From NCBI GenBank assembly GCA_016342755.1, contig JAEINS010000015.1, forward strand, positions 1 to 64,000: DNA of 64,000 bases, read 5' to 3'. Positions 38,027 through 47,973 of the stretch are shown here, in pieces. Source of the stretch: Melioribacteraceae bacterium (lineage in GTDB: Bacteria > Bacteroidota > Ignavibacteria > Ignavibacteriales > Melioribacteraceae). Both the position numbers and the translations under genes were made by a program. A model generated the notes under the pieces. It worked only from the letters and a program-made list of their open reading frames with translations. It was not told where the DNA came from and did no database searches. Positions within the stretch are counted from its first letter, which is position 1. Each line of letters begins with the position of its first letter.

Positions 38027-38421
38027 ATCAAAATGTCAAATAATTAAATTTGAGTTGGTAAATATAGAGCCTTTTTTATTTATTGTCAATATGGGTTTTA
38101 AAAAGTATTTCTTAAAAAAAACCATAATATATCCGATAATTCTTTTAGAAATATAAAAAATATATTAATTTTTTAAAACTTGTTTATATAAGGAAAAATT
38201 TCCTTATATTTTAAATGATAAAATTAAAATAATTGTAAGATATTTCGGAGTTGAATATATTCAAATTAGGATAAAATAAACTAGTAAGATAACATCATAA
38301 TTTCGCAGATTTTTCTTGAAAAATGTTTTTAATAAGTAGTATTATACTCTCCTAATTTTAGATCCCAAAAAGAACACTTATTTAAATAAAATTATAAAAA
38401 AAGTATAAATGGAGCAGTTAT
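38027..38421. other. Intergenic region between tRNA genes and the decarboxylase operon
   Basis: Very AT-rich, no coding frame. It must contain the divergent promoters of the tRNA pair and of the epimerase/decarboxylase operon. The only clear structure is the palindrome at 38186-38209. Confidence 0.6.
38186..38209. promoter_or_regulatory. Perfect 11-base-arm palindrome, candidate operator
   Basis: ATATAAGGAAA and TTTCCTTATAT are exact reverse complements separated by AA. It lies 213 bases upstream of the epimerase gene and is not followed by a T run, so a dimeric repressor site is more likely than a terminator. Confidence 0.4.
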
Positions 38422-38826
38422 ATGGAATTAACTCATATTGAACATATTGGCATTGCAGTAAAAAGCATTGAAGAATCACTTAAATATTATGAAGGTGTTT
38501 TAGGATTAAAATGTTACGCTATTGAAGAAGTAACTGATCAAAAGGTAAAAACTGCATTTTTAAAAGTTGGGCAGACAAAATTAGAATTATTAGAAGCTTT
38601 GGCAGAAGACAGTCCGGTTGCAAAATTTATTGAAAAGAAAGGTGAAGGTATTCATCATTTAGCATTTGCAACTCCTGATTTGCCCGGTGCATTAAAAGAA
38701 GCTGATGAAAAAGGATTAAGATTAATTGATGCCGCACCAAGAAAAGGAGCTGAAGGATTAAACATAGCCTTTTTACATCCCAAATCGACTGGAAGTGTTT
38801 TAACTGAATTCTGTTCAGATAAATAA
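38422..38826 (+). CDS. mce: Methylmalonyl-CoA epimerase
   Basis: A 134-residue vicinal-oxygen-chelate enzyme interconverting (R)- and (S)-methylmalonyl-CoA. It shows the two beta-alpha-beta modules and metal ligands of the family: HIEHIGIAVKSIEESLKYYEG, quoted in parts as HIEHIGIAV and EESLKYYEG, LELLEAL, GIHHLAFATPDL and a terminal FLHPKSTGSVLTEFC. It is the first gene of the operon encoding the methylmalonyl-CoA decarboxylase subunits (47 bases to the next gene), which fits its role in supplying the correct stereoisomer. GGAG precedes the ATG. Confidence 0.95.
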   Translation: MELTHIEHIGIAVKSIEESLKYYEGVLGLKCYAIEEVTDQKVKTAFLKVGQTKLELLEALAEDSPVAKFIEKKGEGIHHLAFATPDLPGALKEADEKGLRLIDAAPRKGAEGLNIAFLHPKSTGSVLTEFCSDK

Positions 38827-38873
38827 TTATATATAATATGGCAAACTATAAGTTTGCATTTTAAGGAGATAAA

Positions 38874-40433
38874 ATGGCAATTCAAGAAAAAATTAAAGAA
38901 TTAATGGAAATGCGCGAAAAAGCGCGTTTGGGCGGTGGAGAAAAAAGAATTGAAGCCCAGCACAAAAAGGGGAAACATACGGCACGTGAACGTATTGATA
39001 TGCTTTTAGATGAAGGCAGTTTTGAAGAGTTTGATATGTTTGTTTCTCACCGCTGTATGGATTTTGGTTTACAGGGACAGGACTTTTTGTCAGATGGTGT
39101 TGTAACCGGTTACGGAACAATAGATGGCAGATTAGTATATGTGTTTTCTCAGGATTTTACAGTATTTGGCGGATCTTTGTCAGAAATGTTTGCTGCTAAA
39201 ATTTGTAAAGTTATGGATCAGGCAATGAAAGTTGGTGCTCCATTAATTGGTATTAATGATTCTGGCGGTGCAAGAATTCAGGAAGGTGTAAAAAGTCTTG
39301 GCGGATATGCAGATATTTTTCAAAGAAATATTATGGCTTCGGGTGTTATTCCTCAGATATCAGCTATATTTGGACCATGCGCGGGTGGTGCGGTTTATTC
39401 TCCTGCATTAACTGACTTTAACATTATGGCAAAAGATACAAGTTATATGTTTGTTACAGGACCTAAAGTTGTTAAAACTGTAACTGGAGAAGTTGTATCA
39501 ACAGAAGATCTTGGCGGCGCATCAGTACATTCATCAAAATCTGGTGTTGCGCATTTTGCTGTTGAAAATGAAGAAGAAGGTCTTCTATTAATTAGAAAGC
39601 TTTTATCTTATCTTCCACAAAATAATTTAGAAGAACCGCCAGTTAGTGTTTGCGATGATCCAATCGATAGATTAGAAGATTCATTAAACGAAATTATTCC
39701 AGATAATCCGAATAAACCTTACGATGTTAAAGATGTTATTCATCATATAGTTGATGATGGCGAATTCTTAGAAGTTCAAAGAAATTATGCCGCAAATATT
39801 GTTACCGGTTATGCTAAATTTAATGGAATACCAGTTGGTATAGTTGCAAATCAGCCAATGTTCTTAGCCGGAGTGCTGGATATTAATGCTTCAAGAAAAG
39901 CTGCCAGATTTGTTAGATTTTGTGATGCTTTTAATATTCCAATATTAACTTTAGTTGATGTTCCCGGATTTTTACCCGGTACAACTCAGGAATATGGCGG
40001 TATTATTATTCATGGTGCAAAATTATTATTTGCTTATGGAGAAGCTACGGTTCCTAAAATTACAGTGATTTTAAGAAAAGCTTATGGCGGTGCTTACGAT
40101 GTAATGAGTTCAAAACATCTTCGCGGTGATTTAAACTATGCCTGGCCGGGTGCCGAAATTGCAGTTATGGGTCCTAAAGGTGCAATAGAAGTTCTTCATG
40201 CAAAAGAACTTAAAACTATGGACAATACAGAAGAAAGAGCAAAATTTGTTGCTGAAAAAGAAGAAGAATATAAAGATAAATTTGCTAATCCTTATGTAGC
40301 GGCAAAATATGGATATATTGATGATGTTATTGAACCAAGAAATACACGTTTTAGAATTATTCGTGCGTTACAAATGTTAGCAACCAAAAAGGATAGTAAT
40401 CCACCTAAAAAACATTCAAATATACCATTATAA
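38874..40433 (+). CDS. mmdA: Methylmalonyl-CoA decarboxylase alpha subunit (carboxyltransferase)
   Basis: A 519-residue acyl-CoA carboxylase-type carboxyltransferase. Typical segments are [41 protein letters not shown] (as [11 protein letters not shown] and [10 protein letters not shown]), [48 protein letters not shown] and [14 protein letters not shown]. It transfers the carboxyl group from methylmalonyl-CoA to biotin on the carrier subunit. The length is as expected. AAGGAG precedes ATG 38874. The next three genes supply the membrane anchor, biotin carrier and sodium pump, so the decarboxylase role is favoured over a propionyl-CoA carboxylase role. Confidence 0.93.
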   Translation: MAIQEKIKELMEMREKARLGGGEKRIEAQHKKGKHTARERIDMLLDEGSFEEFDMFVSHRCMDFGLQGQDFLSDGVVTGYGTIDGRLVYVFSQDFTVFGGSLSEMFAAKICKVMDQAMKVGAPLIGINDSGGARIQEGVKSLGGYADIFQRNIMASGVIPQISAIFGPCAGGAVYSPALTDFNIMAKDTSYMFVTGPKVVKTVTGEVVSTEDLGGASVHSSKSGVAHFAVENEEEGLLLIRKLLSYLPQNNLEEPPVSVCDDPIDRLEDSLNEIIPDNPNKPYDVKDVIHHIVDDGEFLEVQRNYAANIVTGYAKFNGIPVGIVANQPMFLAGVLDINASRKAARFVRFCDAFNIPILTLVDVPGFLPGTTQEYGGIIIHGAKLLFAYGEATVPKITVILRKAYGGAYDVMSSKHLRGDLNYAWPGAEIAVMGPKGAIEVLHAKELKTMDNTEERAKFVAEKEEEYKDKFANPYVAAKYGYIDDVIEPRNTRFRIIRALQMLATKKDSNPPKKHSNIPL

Positions 40434-40445
40434 TTGAGGCGATAA

Positions 40446-40895
40446 ATGTTTTATGATGTAATAAATAACTCTGATACTGTTAAAGCCGCAGTGCAAAAAA
40501 CTACTGAAGCTGTGGCAACGGGAGGAAAATCATTAGGTGAAGTTACTTTCGATCCCTCGTTAATTGGTAGTCAGGGTGTAGTTGTATCCATTATTGGATA
40601 CGTAATTGTATTTATTGCTTTAATGTTGCTGTTTTTTATGATAGCACAAATGAGTAAAGCAATAAACTACACTGTTAAGAAAAAATTAAAATCTCAGGGA
40701 AAAGATGATGCTTCAGATGAAGAGTTTACATTAACCGGAGAGATTAACGCGGCAATTTCTATGGCAATATATCTTCATTATCAGGAAGCGCATGATATTG
40801 AAAATACAGTATTAACAATAGAAAAAGTTCAAAGAAGATATTCACCCTGGAGTTCTAAACTTCACGGCTTAAGAAGATATCCAACTAAAAGATAA
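40446..40895 (+). CDS. mmdD: OadG-family delta subunit of the sodium-pumping decarboxylase
   Basis: A 149-residue protein with one transmembrane helix (about 37-60, VVVSIIGYVIVFIALMLLFF) and a polar C-terminal half ending in YSPWSSKLHGLRRYP, matching OadG/MmdD subunits that anchor the carboxyltransferase to the membrane pump. The C-terminal part is longer than in minimal OadG proteins. It lies 12 bases after the alpha subunit gene and 12 before the carrier gene. Confidence 0.85.
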   Translation: MFYDVINNSDTVKAAVQKTTEAVATGGKSLGEVTFDPSLIGSQGVVVSIIGYVIVFIALMLLFFMIAQMSKAINYTVKKKLKSQGKDDASDEEFTLTGEINAAISMAIYLHYQEAHDIENTVLTIEKVQRRYSPWSSKLHGLRRYPTKR

Positions 40896-40907
40896 CGGAA
40901 AAGAAAA

Positions 40908-41345
40908 ATGAAGAAATTTAAATTTACCATAAGAGGTAATAAATATGATGTTGAACTTCATAATATGGAAGACAACATTGCAGAAATTGAAGTAAACGGA
41001 AGTACTTACAAAGTTGAAGTTGAAAGTCAGGTTAAAACTACAAAAACTCCTAAGTTAGTAAGACCGGCAGTTGTGCCAACTGGTAATGCGGATAGAGCAA
41101 AAACTTCTAGTCCAACATCAGCTAAAGGAGCCGGGCATATTAATGCGCCGCTTCCAGGTACTATTTTAAGTCTTCATATTAATGTTGGCGATGCTGTGAA
41201 ATCTGGTGACAGGCTTCTTGTAATGGAAGCTATGAAAATGGAAAATAATATTAATGCTGATAAAAGCGGAACTATTACTGCTATTAAAGTAAATGTAGGT
41301 GACTCTGTTTTAGAAGGTGATGTACTGGTTGAGATAGGGAGTTAA
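40908..41345 (+). CDS. mmdC: Biotin carboxyl carrier subunit
   Basis: A 145-residue carrier protein. The N-terminal 45 residues form a small beta domain, residues 46-75 a Pro/Thr/Ser/Ala-rich flexible linker, and 76-145 a biotinyl domain with the biotinylation motif EAMKMEN (K110). It shuttles the carboxyl group from the carboxyltransferase to the membrane beta subunit. Its place between the delta and beta subunit genes is typical of methylmalonyl-CoA decarboxylases. Confidence 0.95.
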   Translation: MKKFKFTIRGNKYDVELHNMEDNIAEIEVNGSTYKVEVESQVKTTKTPKLVRPAVVPTGNADRAKTSSPTSAKGAGHINAPLPGTILSLHINVGDAVKSGDRLLVMEAMKMENNINADKSGTITAIKVNVGDSVLEGDVLVEIGS

Positions 41346-41348
41346 TAA

Positions 41349-42506
41349 ATGGAAATATTAAATGAAATTTTTTCCGGTGTAGCTCATTTCTGGCAGTTTA
41401 CCGGATTTGCAAATGTAACTTTGGGGCATATTGTAATGATAATTATTGCGGGTATATTTATCTATCTTGCAATAGCAAAAGAATATGAACCATTATTATT
41501 AGTTCCAATTGGCTTTGGTATAATTGTAGGTAATATCCCGTTTTTTGAGGGAATTGGTTTGCAGTTAGGTATTTATGAAAGCGGCAGTGTTCTTAATTAT
41601 TTATATCAGGGAGTATTAAAAGGTATTTATCCGCCATTAATTTTTCTGGGTATTGGTGCAATGACGGATTTCTCTGCGCTTCTATCAAATCCTAAATTAA
41701 TGCTTTTGGGTGCAGCCGCCCAGGTAGGTATCTTTATTACATTTATGGCAGCTATGGCATTAGGTTTTAATGTACAAGAAGCTGCTGCTATTGGTATTAT
41801 TGGTGGTGCCGATGGACCTACTGCTATTTTCTTATCATCAAAATTAGCTCCTCATTTAATTGGTGCAATTGCTATTGCGGCATATTCATACATGGCATTA
41901 GTGCCTGTTATACAGCCGCCTATTATAAAGCTTCTTACTTCTAAAGAAGAAAGAACAATGAGAATGAAACCTTCCCGTTCTGTAAGTAAATTGGAAAAAA
42001 CATTATTTCCAATTGCCGGATTATTATTAACTACTTTCATTTCGCCTGGCGGTCTTCCACTTTTAGGAATGCTTTTCTTTGGTAATTTATTGAAAGAATC
42101 TGGTGTCACAAAACGTCTTGCCGATACAGCTTCTAAACCATTAATAGATATTGTAACAATACTGCTGGGTTTAACAGTTGGTGCTTCAACACAGGCAACA
42201 ACATTCTTAACTCCGCAATCAGTATTTATATTTATTCTTGGTGCAATTTCCTTTATGATTGCAACTGCCGGCGGAATTCTTTTTGCTAAATTTATGAACC
42301 TTTTCTTAAAGGAAGGTAATAAAATAAATCCGATGCTTGGTGCGGCTGGTGTTTCTGCTGTTCCTGATAGTGCACGTGTAGTTCAGCATTTAGGTATAAG
42401 TGAAGATCCTTCGAACCACTTGCTAATGCACGCAATGGCACCAAACGTTTCTGGTGTTATTGGTTCTGCCGTTGCAGCCGGTATTTTATTAAGTTTGTTA
42501 ATGTAG
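41349..42506 (+). CDS. mmdB: Sodium-translocating decarboxylase beta subunit
   Basis: A 385-residue integral membrane protein that decarboxylates carboxybiotin and pumps sodium ions out. Signature segments are GIGAMTDFSALLSNP, IGIIGGADGPTAIFLSSKLAP (in parts GIIGGADGPTAIF), the loop AYSYMALVPVIQPPI, and near the end GAAGVSAVPDSARVVQ and MHAMAPNVSGVIGSAVAAG. About nine to eleven membrane helices are expected. It is the last gene of the operon; a long perfect hairpin follows 18 bases later. Confidence 0.95.
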   Translation: MEILNEIFSGVAHFWQFTGFANVTLGHIVMIIIAGIFIYLAIAKEYEPLLLVPIGFGIIVGNIPFFEGIGLQLGIYESGSVLNYLYQGVLKGIYPPLIFLGIGAMTDFSALLSNPKLMLLGAAAQVGIFITFMAAMALGFNVQEAAAIGIIGGADGPTAIFLSSKLAPHLIGAIAIAAYSYMALVPVIQPPIIKLLTSKEERTMRMKPSRSVSKLEKTLFPIAGLLLTTFISPGGLPLLGMLFFGNLLKESGVTKRLADTASKPLIDIVTILLGLTVGASTQATTFLTPQSVFIFILGAISFMIATAGGILFAKFMNLFLKEGNKINPMLGAAGVSAVPDSARVVQHLGISEDPSNHLLMHAMAPNVSGVIGSAVAAGILLSLLM

Positions 42507-42523
42507 ATAATTAATATGGTATT

Positions 42524-42555
42524 AAACTCTGGAGGTCTTAAAACCTCCAGAGTTT
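42524..42555. terminator. Bidirectional terminator between the decarboxylase operon and the lipoprotein operon
   Basis: Arms 42524-42536 and 42543-42555 are perfect 13-base reverse complements with a 6-base loop. It is placed between two convergent stop codons (42506 and 42561), so it probably serves both. Confidence 0.85.
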
Positions 42556-42560
42556 CTTAA

Positions 42561-44039
42561 TTAATAGTCTGGATCATTCCATGTTTTGTATTTTGTAAGT
42601 CCGCCACCTTTAGAGCCAAACCAAATATTTCCCTTAGAATCAAATGCCACAGAAGATATATTGTTTTTAGTCAGACCAGAATTCCCAACGTTATAAGTAG
42701 TAAAATTACCATTGCTTATAAACATAACAGCACCTTTTTCAGCGGCAATCCATAAATTTTTATCAGGATCCAAACAGAGTTCATTAATAATCTCATAAGT
42801 ATCTCCCATACTAACACTGCTCCAGAAACCATCAATAGTTAATCTTGCTAAACCGCCAGTTAAATCACTTGTATTGGCGGGTTTAACCGCTGACCACATC
42901 TGTCCGTTTTTATCAATAATAATGTCGTCGACAGTATTCCCAAATATCGATGGTTCAGTATAACCACTCCAGCTATTTAATTCAGGGTTATAAATCCCAA
43001 TACCAGATCCGCCCGTTCCAATCCATATTTCATTAACATCGGCAAAAACGCAGGTTACAAATTCAGATGGAATACCGGAATTTCGGTTGTTAAAAACTTT
43101 GAATTCATAACCGTTAAATCTTACTAATCCTTTTGGAGTCGCAATCCAGGCATTTCCAAAATTATCAAATGAAATATCTGTAATAAAATTTGATGGTAAA
43201 TCAGTATCAAAAGTTGTATAGATTTTCCAATCTAAATAATCGTATTTAACAAGACCTTTGCCCGTGCATAACCAAATATTTCCCACAGGGTCTTCTACAA
43301 TTCTATTAATAAAATCACCATACAAAATAGAGTTTTCCGAATTCAGAATTTCCCAAGTATTATTTTTAATCAGAAATAATCCGGCATCACTTGTTGCGCA
43401 CCACACCTGATCATTTTTATCAACATATACATCAGTTATGTTATAACTGGTTAGGGGCGAATTATTACGATTATAATTGACCCAGATGGTTGTGTCTTCT
43501 AAGAAAAAATCAAGTTTTGTATTTGTACCGCCACGCAAAAATAATTTCGTACTATCGGAACGATGTTCGGGATAGGTTAATTTAAATCTATGATCACCCG
43601 GATAGATATCTTTTAAAATATAAGGTGTTTTAGAAACTAATAATGTATCATCAAAATAGACTGATGCGTTTTTGGGAGTTGAGTTAATTGTAACGGCAGC
43701 AAAATTTTCGGGATATGAATAATAATCATGAAAATAGCTTGAAATATTATTTGTATCGGCATCCATTTTAATGTTGAAGTCCTGAAACAAATACATTTTT
43801 AGTGATATATTATGCTGACCGTTTGCGAGAAAACTGACTGTATCAGGTGTTCGTTTTCCGCTGTTTTTACCATCAACAAATATTTCAACATTTGCCGGTT
43901 TAGAATCAATAAATATTTTTGCTAATTCAATCTGAAATACCTGCGGCTCACTTACTGATACTTCCTGATTACAGGAAAAAAGTAAACTTCCAATTAAAAG
44001 ACAACAGACACTATTTGAGAATATGGATTTCAATTTCAT
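42561..44039 (-). CDS. PEGA-domain/propeller lipoprotein, paralogue 3
   Basis: A 492-residue lipoprotein (LLFSC lipobox). Two PEGA-like beta modules come first (about 38-110, AKIFIDSKPANVEIFVDGK; about 115-185, VTINSTPKNASVYFDDTLL ... TYPEHRSDSTKLFLRGG). A two-component-type propeller of about six or seven blades follows (about 195-490; DQVWCATSDAGLFLI, GNIWLCTGKGLVKYD, GNAWIATPKGLVRF, NEIWIGTGGSGIGIYN, GNIWFGSKGGGLTKYK). There is no kinase and no transmembrane helix. It is last of three tandem paralogues in an operon with a TonB receptor and DUF4249 lipoprotein, so it is probably an accessory surface or periplasmic binding protein. Confidence 0.85.
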   Translation of the reverse strand: MKLKSIFSNSVCCLLIGSLLFSCNQEVSVSEPQVFQIELAKIFIDSKPANVEIFVDGKNSGKRTPDTVSFLANGQHNISLKMYLFQDFNIKMDADTNNISSYFHDYYSYPENFAAVTINSTPKNASVYFDDTLLVSKTPYILKDIYPGDHRFKLTYPEHRSDSTKLFLRGGTNTKLDFFLEDTTIWVNYNRNNSPLTSYNITDVYVDKNDQVWCATSDAGLFLIKNNTWEILNSENSILYGDFINRIVEDPVGNIWLCTGKGLVKYDYLDWKIYTTFDTDLPSNFITDISFDNFGNAWIATPKGLVRFNGYEFKVFNNRNSGIPSEFVTCVFADVNEIWIGTGGSGIGIYNPELNSWSGYTEPSIFGNTVDDIIIDKNGQMWSAVKPANTSDLTGGLARLTIDGFWSSVSMGDTYEIINELCLDPDKNLWIAAEKGAVMFISNGNFTTYNVGNSGLTKNNISSVAFDSKGNIWFGSKGGGLTKYKTWNDPDY

Positions 44040-44045
44040 TATTAA

Positions 44046-45521
44046 CTAATTAATTTTCCAGATTTTATATTTAGTTAATCCGCCGCCTGTCGCTCCAGAC
44101 CAGATATTACCAATTTCGTCTTTTATGATTGAGGTGATTTCATTTCGTATTAATCCAGAATTATCGGCTCTGAATAAAGTAAAATCAGCATCCGCTTTAT
44201 ACCAGATTAAACCGGATCTTGTACCTAGCCAGATTGTTCCGTCATCCGAATGATAAAAATCGTACGCGTCTCTTAATGTTATTTGAAAATCCAATTCCTT
44301 CCATTCACTCATATTATATCTTACAATTCCGCCTTTATCAATAATAGCGCCTTTTTTTGTTATAGTTCTTATGGCAGCCCAGATATTTCCATTATTATCG
44401 ACACTAATATTGTTTATGCTGTTTCCTGGTAACGCGTGTGAGAACTTAGAAAAAAAGTCCCAGTTTTCACTGTCAAATCTTATTATACCCCAGCCATTTG
44501 TTCCAAGCCATTTCCTGTTTTGATGATCGATTGCAATAGTTGTAAAAAAGTTTGTTGGTATAGCTGAGTTACCGGAATTATAGACTTTGAAAATATTCCC
44601 GTCAAATGAAACTAAACCATTCTGAGTAGTTATCCATGCAATGCCATTGTTATCAAATGCTACATCGGAAAGAAAGTTATGCGGCAAATTTGAATTAAAA
44701 GTTGTGTACGAATTCCAGACGGAACCATTATATATTGATAAACCCTGATGTGTACAAACCCAAATATTTCCATTTGGTCCTAACACTAATTTATTAATAG
44801 CATCGTGACTTAAACCGGAATTGGAAGTATTAATAAAATCCCAGCGTTTTCTATCGAAGGTAACTATTCCCTCTTCATTTGTGGCAATCCAGATTTTGTT
44901 ATTATAAACTGCCAGATCATTAAGTTTATAACTTTTTAACTGGGAATTTGATTGATTATAATTTACCCAGATGCTAGTATCAGTTAAAGTTATGTTAAGA
45001 TTTTTATTATTTCCGCCGGTTAAAAATAAGTTAATACTATCAGCTCTATGTTCAGGATAAGTTAATTTAACTTTATGATTTCCCGGAAAAATGTTTTTAA
45101 TAGTATGCGGGGTCTTTTCAGTCAGTAATGAATCGTTAAAGTATATTGCGGCAGAATCCGGTTCCGAAAATATATTTAGTTTTGCAAAGTTATATTCGTA
45201 ATTATAGTAGTTATGATAGTAGTTGTTTACCTGTTCATCATTAGCGTTCATCGTAAAAGTAAAGTCTGTAAACAGGTTCATCTTTAAAGTTATTTCATGT
45301 TCGCTATTCGAGAGCCATTTAACTGTGTCGGGAGTTAACAATCCCGTGTTTTTTCCATCCGCAAAAATGCGGGCTTTGGGTGGTTTTGAATCAATAAATA
45401 TCATGGCTTTTTCTGGAACCATGTTGTACTTGGGAGCTAGAGATACTTCTTTGTCACACGAAAATAAAACAGTTATAGAACATAAAATGACGCAACTAAT
45501 GGATAAAATTCTTTTTAGCAT
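44046..45521 (-). CDS. PEGA-domain/propeller lipoprotein, paralogue 2
   Basis: A 491-residue paralogue with the same order: lipobox VLFSC, two PEGA-like modules (AMIFIDSKPPKARIFADGK; KLNIFSEPDSAAIYFNDSLL ... TYPEHRADSINLFLTGG) and a propeller (NKIWIATNEEGIVTFD, GNIWVCTHQGLSIYNG, GIAWITTQNGLVSFDG, RKWLGTNGWGIIRF, GTIWLGTRSGLIWY, GNIWSGATGGGLTKYK). It is closest to paralogue 1 in the PEGA part (shared SNSEHEITLKMNLF and TYPEHRADS). It is separated from its neighbours by only 3 and 6 bases, so translation is probably coupled. Confidence 0.85.
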   Translation of the reverse strand: MLKRILSISCVILCSITVLFSCDKEVSLAPKYNMVPEKAMIFIDSKPPKARIFADGKNTGLLTPDTVKWLSNSEHEITLKMNLFTDFTFTMNANDEQVNNYYHNYYNYEYNFAKLNIFSEPDSAAIYFNDSLLTEKTPHTIKNIFPGNHKVKLTYPEHRADSINLFLTGGNNKNLNITLTDTSIWVNYNQSNSQLKSYKLNDLAVYNNKIWIATNEEGIVTFDRKRWDFINTSNSGLSHDAINKLVLGPNGNIWVCTHQGLSIYNGSVWNSYTTFNSNLPHNFLSDVAFDNNGIAWITTQNGLVSFDGNIFKVYNSGNSAIPTNFFTTIAIDHQNRKWLGTNGWGIIRFDSENWDFFSKFSHALPGNSINNISVDNNGNIWAAIRTITKKGAIIDKGGIVRYNMSEWKELDFQITLRDAYDFYHSDDGTIWLGTRSGLIWYKADADFTLFRADNSGLIRNEITSIIKDEIGNIWSGATGGGLTKYKIWKIN

Positions 45522-45524
45522 TAA

Positions 45525-46991
45525 TTATTCATTCCAGAGTTTATATTTTGTTAAACCGCCACCCATAGCACTAAACCAGAAAGTTCCTCTAGAATCAATT
45601 TCAATTGAAGTTATATCGTTCCTAATCAGTCCGCTGTTTCCGGCATTAAAGACTTTATAATTGCTTTCTGATCTGTACCAGACAACTCCGGATCTTGTAG
45701 CAAACATAATACTTCCGTCGTTTAATTCCTTAATTCTTTCGGTGCTGGGAAAAACCAATTCAAAATTGAGCGTTTTCCAGAAACCATTTTCTAATTTTGC
45801 TATACCGCCCCGCTCTCCTTTGGTTTCTCTAGAGATGAAGGTAACCCAGACAGTTCCGTTTGCGTCAATATTAATATCTGATACTGCGTTTCCGGGTAAG
45901 CCGTCAACATCCATTGTATAGGTTACCCAGTTTTCACCGTCAAATTTAAATACACCAAAACCAACAGATCCAAGCCAGAGATTTTGCTGTTTATCAATTG
46001 CTATTGCAGAGATGAAATCGGCGGGTATACCTGAATTAATAGTATTTAGGGTCTCAAATTTATTGTTGTAAAACTTAACCAGACCTCTTTGTGTACCAAT
46101 TAAAACTGTATCATTATCCTTAAAATAAATATCAGTTATATAGTTTGAGGGAAGATTAGAATTAAATGTTGAATAAGACTGCCAGTCAGAGCCATTATAT
46201 TTAGATAAGCCTGAATATGTGCATGCCCAAATATTATTATAAGAATCAATATCAAATCTGTTAATACCGTTGCCGGCTAATAACGAATTTTCTTTAGTAA
46301 TAAAACTCCATGAATTTCCTTTAAACGAAGCTATTCCATTATCACTGGTTCCAACCCAGATCTCATTTTCACCAACAATTTTTATGTCATTAATAATATG
46401 ACTTGTAAGGGGAGAATTATACCTGCTATAGTTGACCCAAATGCTTGTATCGGTTAATGTGAAATTAACAGTTTTATCCATTCCGCCGCGTAAAAATAGC
46501 TCAAGACTATCCGCGCGATGTTCCGGATAAGTTAATTTTATTTTATGATTTCCCGGAAAAATATTTCTTATAGAATATGGGGTTTTTTTTACTAGCAGCG
46601 AATCGTTAAAGTATATTGATGCGGAATCTGGCTCCGAATAAATATTAAGTCTCGCAAAGTTATAAGAGTAATCATAATAATTATGAAAGTATCCGTTAGT
46701 TTTTTCATCTTCAGCGGTCATTAAAAAAGTAAAATCCATAAATAGATTCATTTTTAAAGTTATTTCGTGTTCACTGTTCGAAAGCCATTTAATTGTATCT
46801 GGTGTTTTTAATCCGGTGCTTTTCCCATCAACAAAAATTTCCGCATTTGCAGGACTAGAGTTAATGAATATTTTTGCTTTTTCAATTTTCCATTCGTCAG
46901 GTGTACTGACAGAAACTTCTTTATCACAAGCATAAAATAGCAGTAACAGCGATAAAAATAATAGAGTTTTTTTTAGTGTTTTCACTTTCAT
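45525..46991 (-). CDS. PEGA-domain/propeller lipoprotein, paralogue 1
   Basis: A 488-residue paralogue, first of the three in transcription order: lipobox LLFYAC, PEGA-like modules (AKIFINSSPANAEIFVDGK; RLNIYSEPDSASIYFNDSLL ... TYPEHRADSLELFLRGG) and a propeller (NEIWVGTSDNGIASFKG, NNIWACTYSGLSKYNG, QNLWLGSVGFGVFKFDG, GTVWVTFISRETKG, GTFWFSAMGGGLTKYK). It starts 13 bases after the DUF4249 gene. PEGA modules are thought to mediate envelope anchoring, and the propeller could bind polymer or protein; no substrate can be named. Confidence 0.85.
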   Translation of the reverse strand: MKVKTLKKTLLFLSLLLLFYACDKEVSVSTPDEWKIEKAKIFINSSPANAEIFVDGKSTGLKTPDTIKWLSNSEHEITLKMNLFMDFTFLMTAEDEKTNGYFHNYYDYSYNFARLNIYSEPDSASIYFNDSLLVKKTPYSIRNIFPGNHKIKLTYPEHRADSLELFLRGGMDKTVNFTLTDTSIWVNYSRYNSPLTSHIINDIKIVGENEIWVGTSDNGIASFKGNSWSFITKENSLLAGNGINRFDIDSYNNIWACTYSGLSKYNGSDWQSYSTFNSNLPSNYITDIYFKDNDTVLIGTQRGLVKFYNNKFETLNTINSGIPADFISAIAIDKQQNLWLGSVGFGVFKFDGENWVTYTMDVDGLPGNAVSDINIDANGTVWVTFISRETKGERGGIAKLENGFWKTLNFELVFPSTERIKELNDGSIMFATRSGVVWYRSESNYKVFNAGNSGLIRNDITSIEIDSRGTFWFSAMGGGLTKYKLWNE

Positions 46992-47004
46992 TTTTAAGCC
47001 ATAT

Positions 47005-47973
47005 TTATTCAGTTAAACCAGGTGTATATCCAAATGAGCGGATATAATCATGTGAAAACTTAATTGCTCTATATTGTTTAATATAGGAACCAAAAATTCC
47101 AATTCCACCTTCAATATTAGTATAGTTTGCTTCATTAACAGTTATAGAAAAACCTTCTTCCAACTCTGCTTTTGAGGCATAGTAACTAGTTAAATTTTGA
47201 TCATATATAATTGTCTCAAGTATAAAAGCCAAAATTGTATAATCTTCTTTTGGTGTAACTCCGTCCCATATTTCTTCAAGTGCGGTTTCAAAAGTTAAAA
47301 GAGGAACATCAATACTGCTTATATAACTAGGTTCAGGAAAGAATGGTACATTTTTACCATTATGTTTTTCATATTTATGAGGAATATCTTTTACATACCT
47401 TATATTTATACCGTTTTCTCTTTTGAAATAAATAAAGGTGAATTTTGAAGCGGCGTATAATGGAGTTTCTTCAAAAGACCGCCATCTAATAAGTACAAAG
47501 TCCTTTTCTAATGGGGGTATTATTGTATCACTTTGTGCAGCCGAAAATTTTACCAGTTTAGGAGAGTGGGTTATACTTTTTAATTTTCTTCCGTCTGGCA
47601 ATGCAGCTTCAATTTCATAATCAGTATCAGGCGCAGGTACAAAAGAATTATGATAGTAGAACTTTAACGGTTTTTCATATTTAGAGCCTTCACCGGGCTG
47701 GGCTATTGTATCATTAAAAATTTTAACCGAATCTTCAAACCAAACCCGGATATGAGCATCACCAATAACATTATCATCTGTGTAAGAATAGGGATCAAAA
47801 TTATCAACATAGTAGCTTCTTGAGAAGTTTGCTATCTGTGTATCTCTATCGCCGCCAAGCACGCAGTTTAATATTAATTTTTCATCCGGTTCGCCAAACG
47901 GATTTAAATCATCCTCGCAGGAAACGGAGACAAGTACGCCAATAAATAGTAATATAATTTTTAGTAGTTTCAT
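47005..47973 (-). CDS. DUF4249 lipoprotein
   Basis: A 322-residue lipoprotein (SVSCEDDLNPFGEPDEKLIL, with Cys19 as lipid site). The N-terminal beta domain with LNCVLGGDRDTQIANFSRSY and the later YDQNLTSYYASKAELEE ... NIEGGIGIFGSY end match DUF4249, a family almost always encoded next to TonB receptors in Bacteroidota. The terminal NIEGGIGIFGSY motif is characteristic. The start overlaps the TonB receptor stop in an ATGA junction, so translation is coupled. Probably a surface partner of that receptor, by analogy with SusD, but its function is unproven. Confidence 0.88.
   Translation of the reverse strand: MKLLKIILLFIGVLVSVSCEDDLNPFGEPDEKLILNCVLGGDRDTQIANFSRSYYVDNFDPYSYTDDNVIGDAHIRVWFEDSVKIFNDTIAQPGEGSKYEKPLKFYYHNSFVPAPDTDYEIEAALPDGRKLKSITHSPKLVKFSAAQSDTIIPPLEKDFVLIRWRSFEETPLYAASKFTFIYFKRENGINIRYVKDIPHKYEKHNGKNVPFFPEPSYISSIDVPLLTFETALEEIWDGVTPKEDYTILAFILETIIYDQNLTSYYASKAELEEGFSITVNEANYTNIEGGIGIFGSYIKQYRAIKFSHDYIRSFGYTPGLTE

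Noticed and set aside
45223-45660. 145-codon plus-strand open frame
   Set aside because: It is antisense to the tandem lipoprotein paralogues and spans the junction of two of them; it is Ser/Phe-rich shadow sequence.
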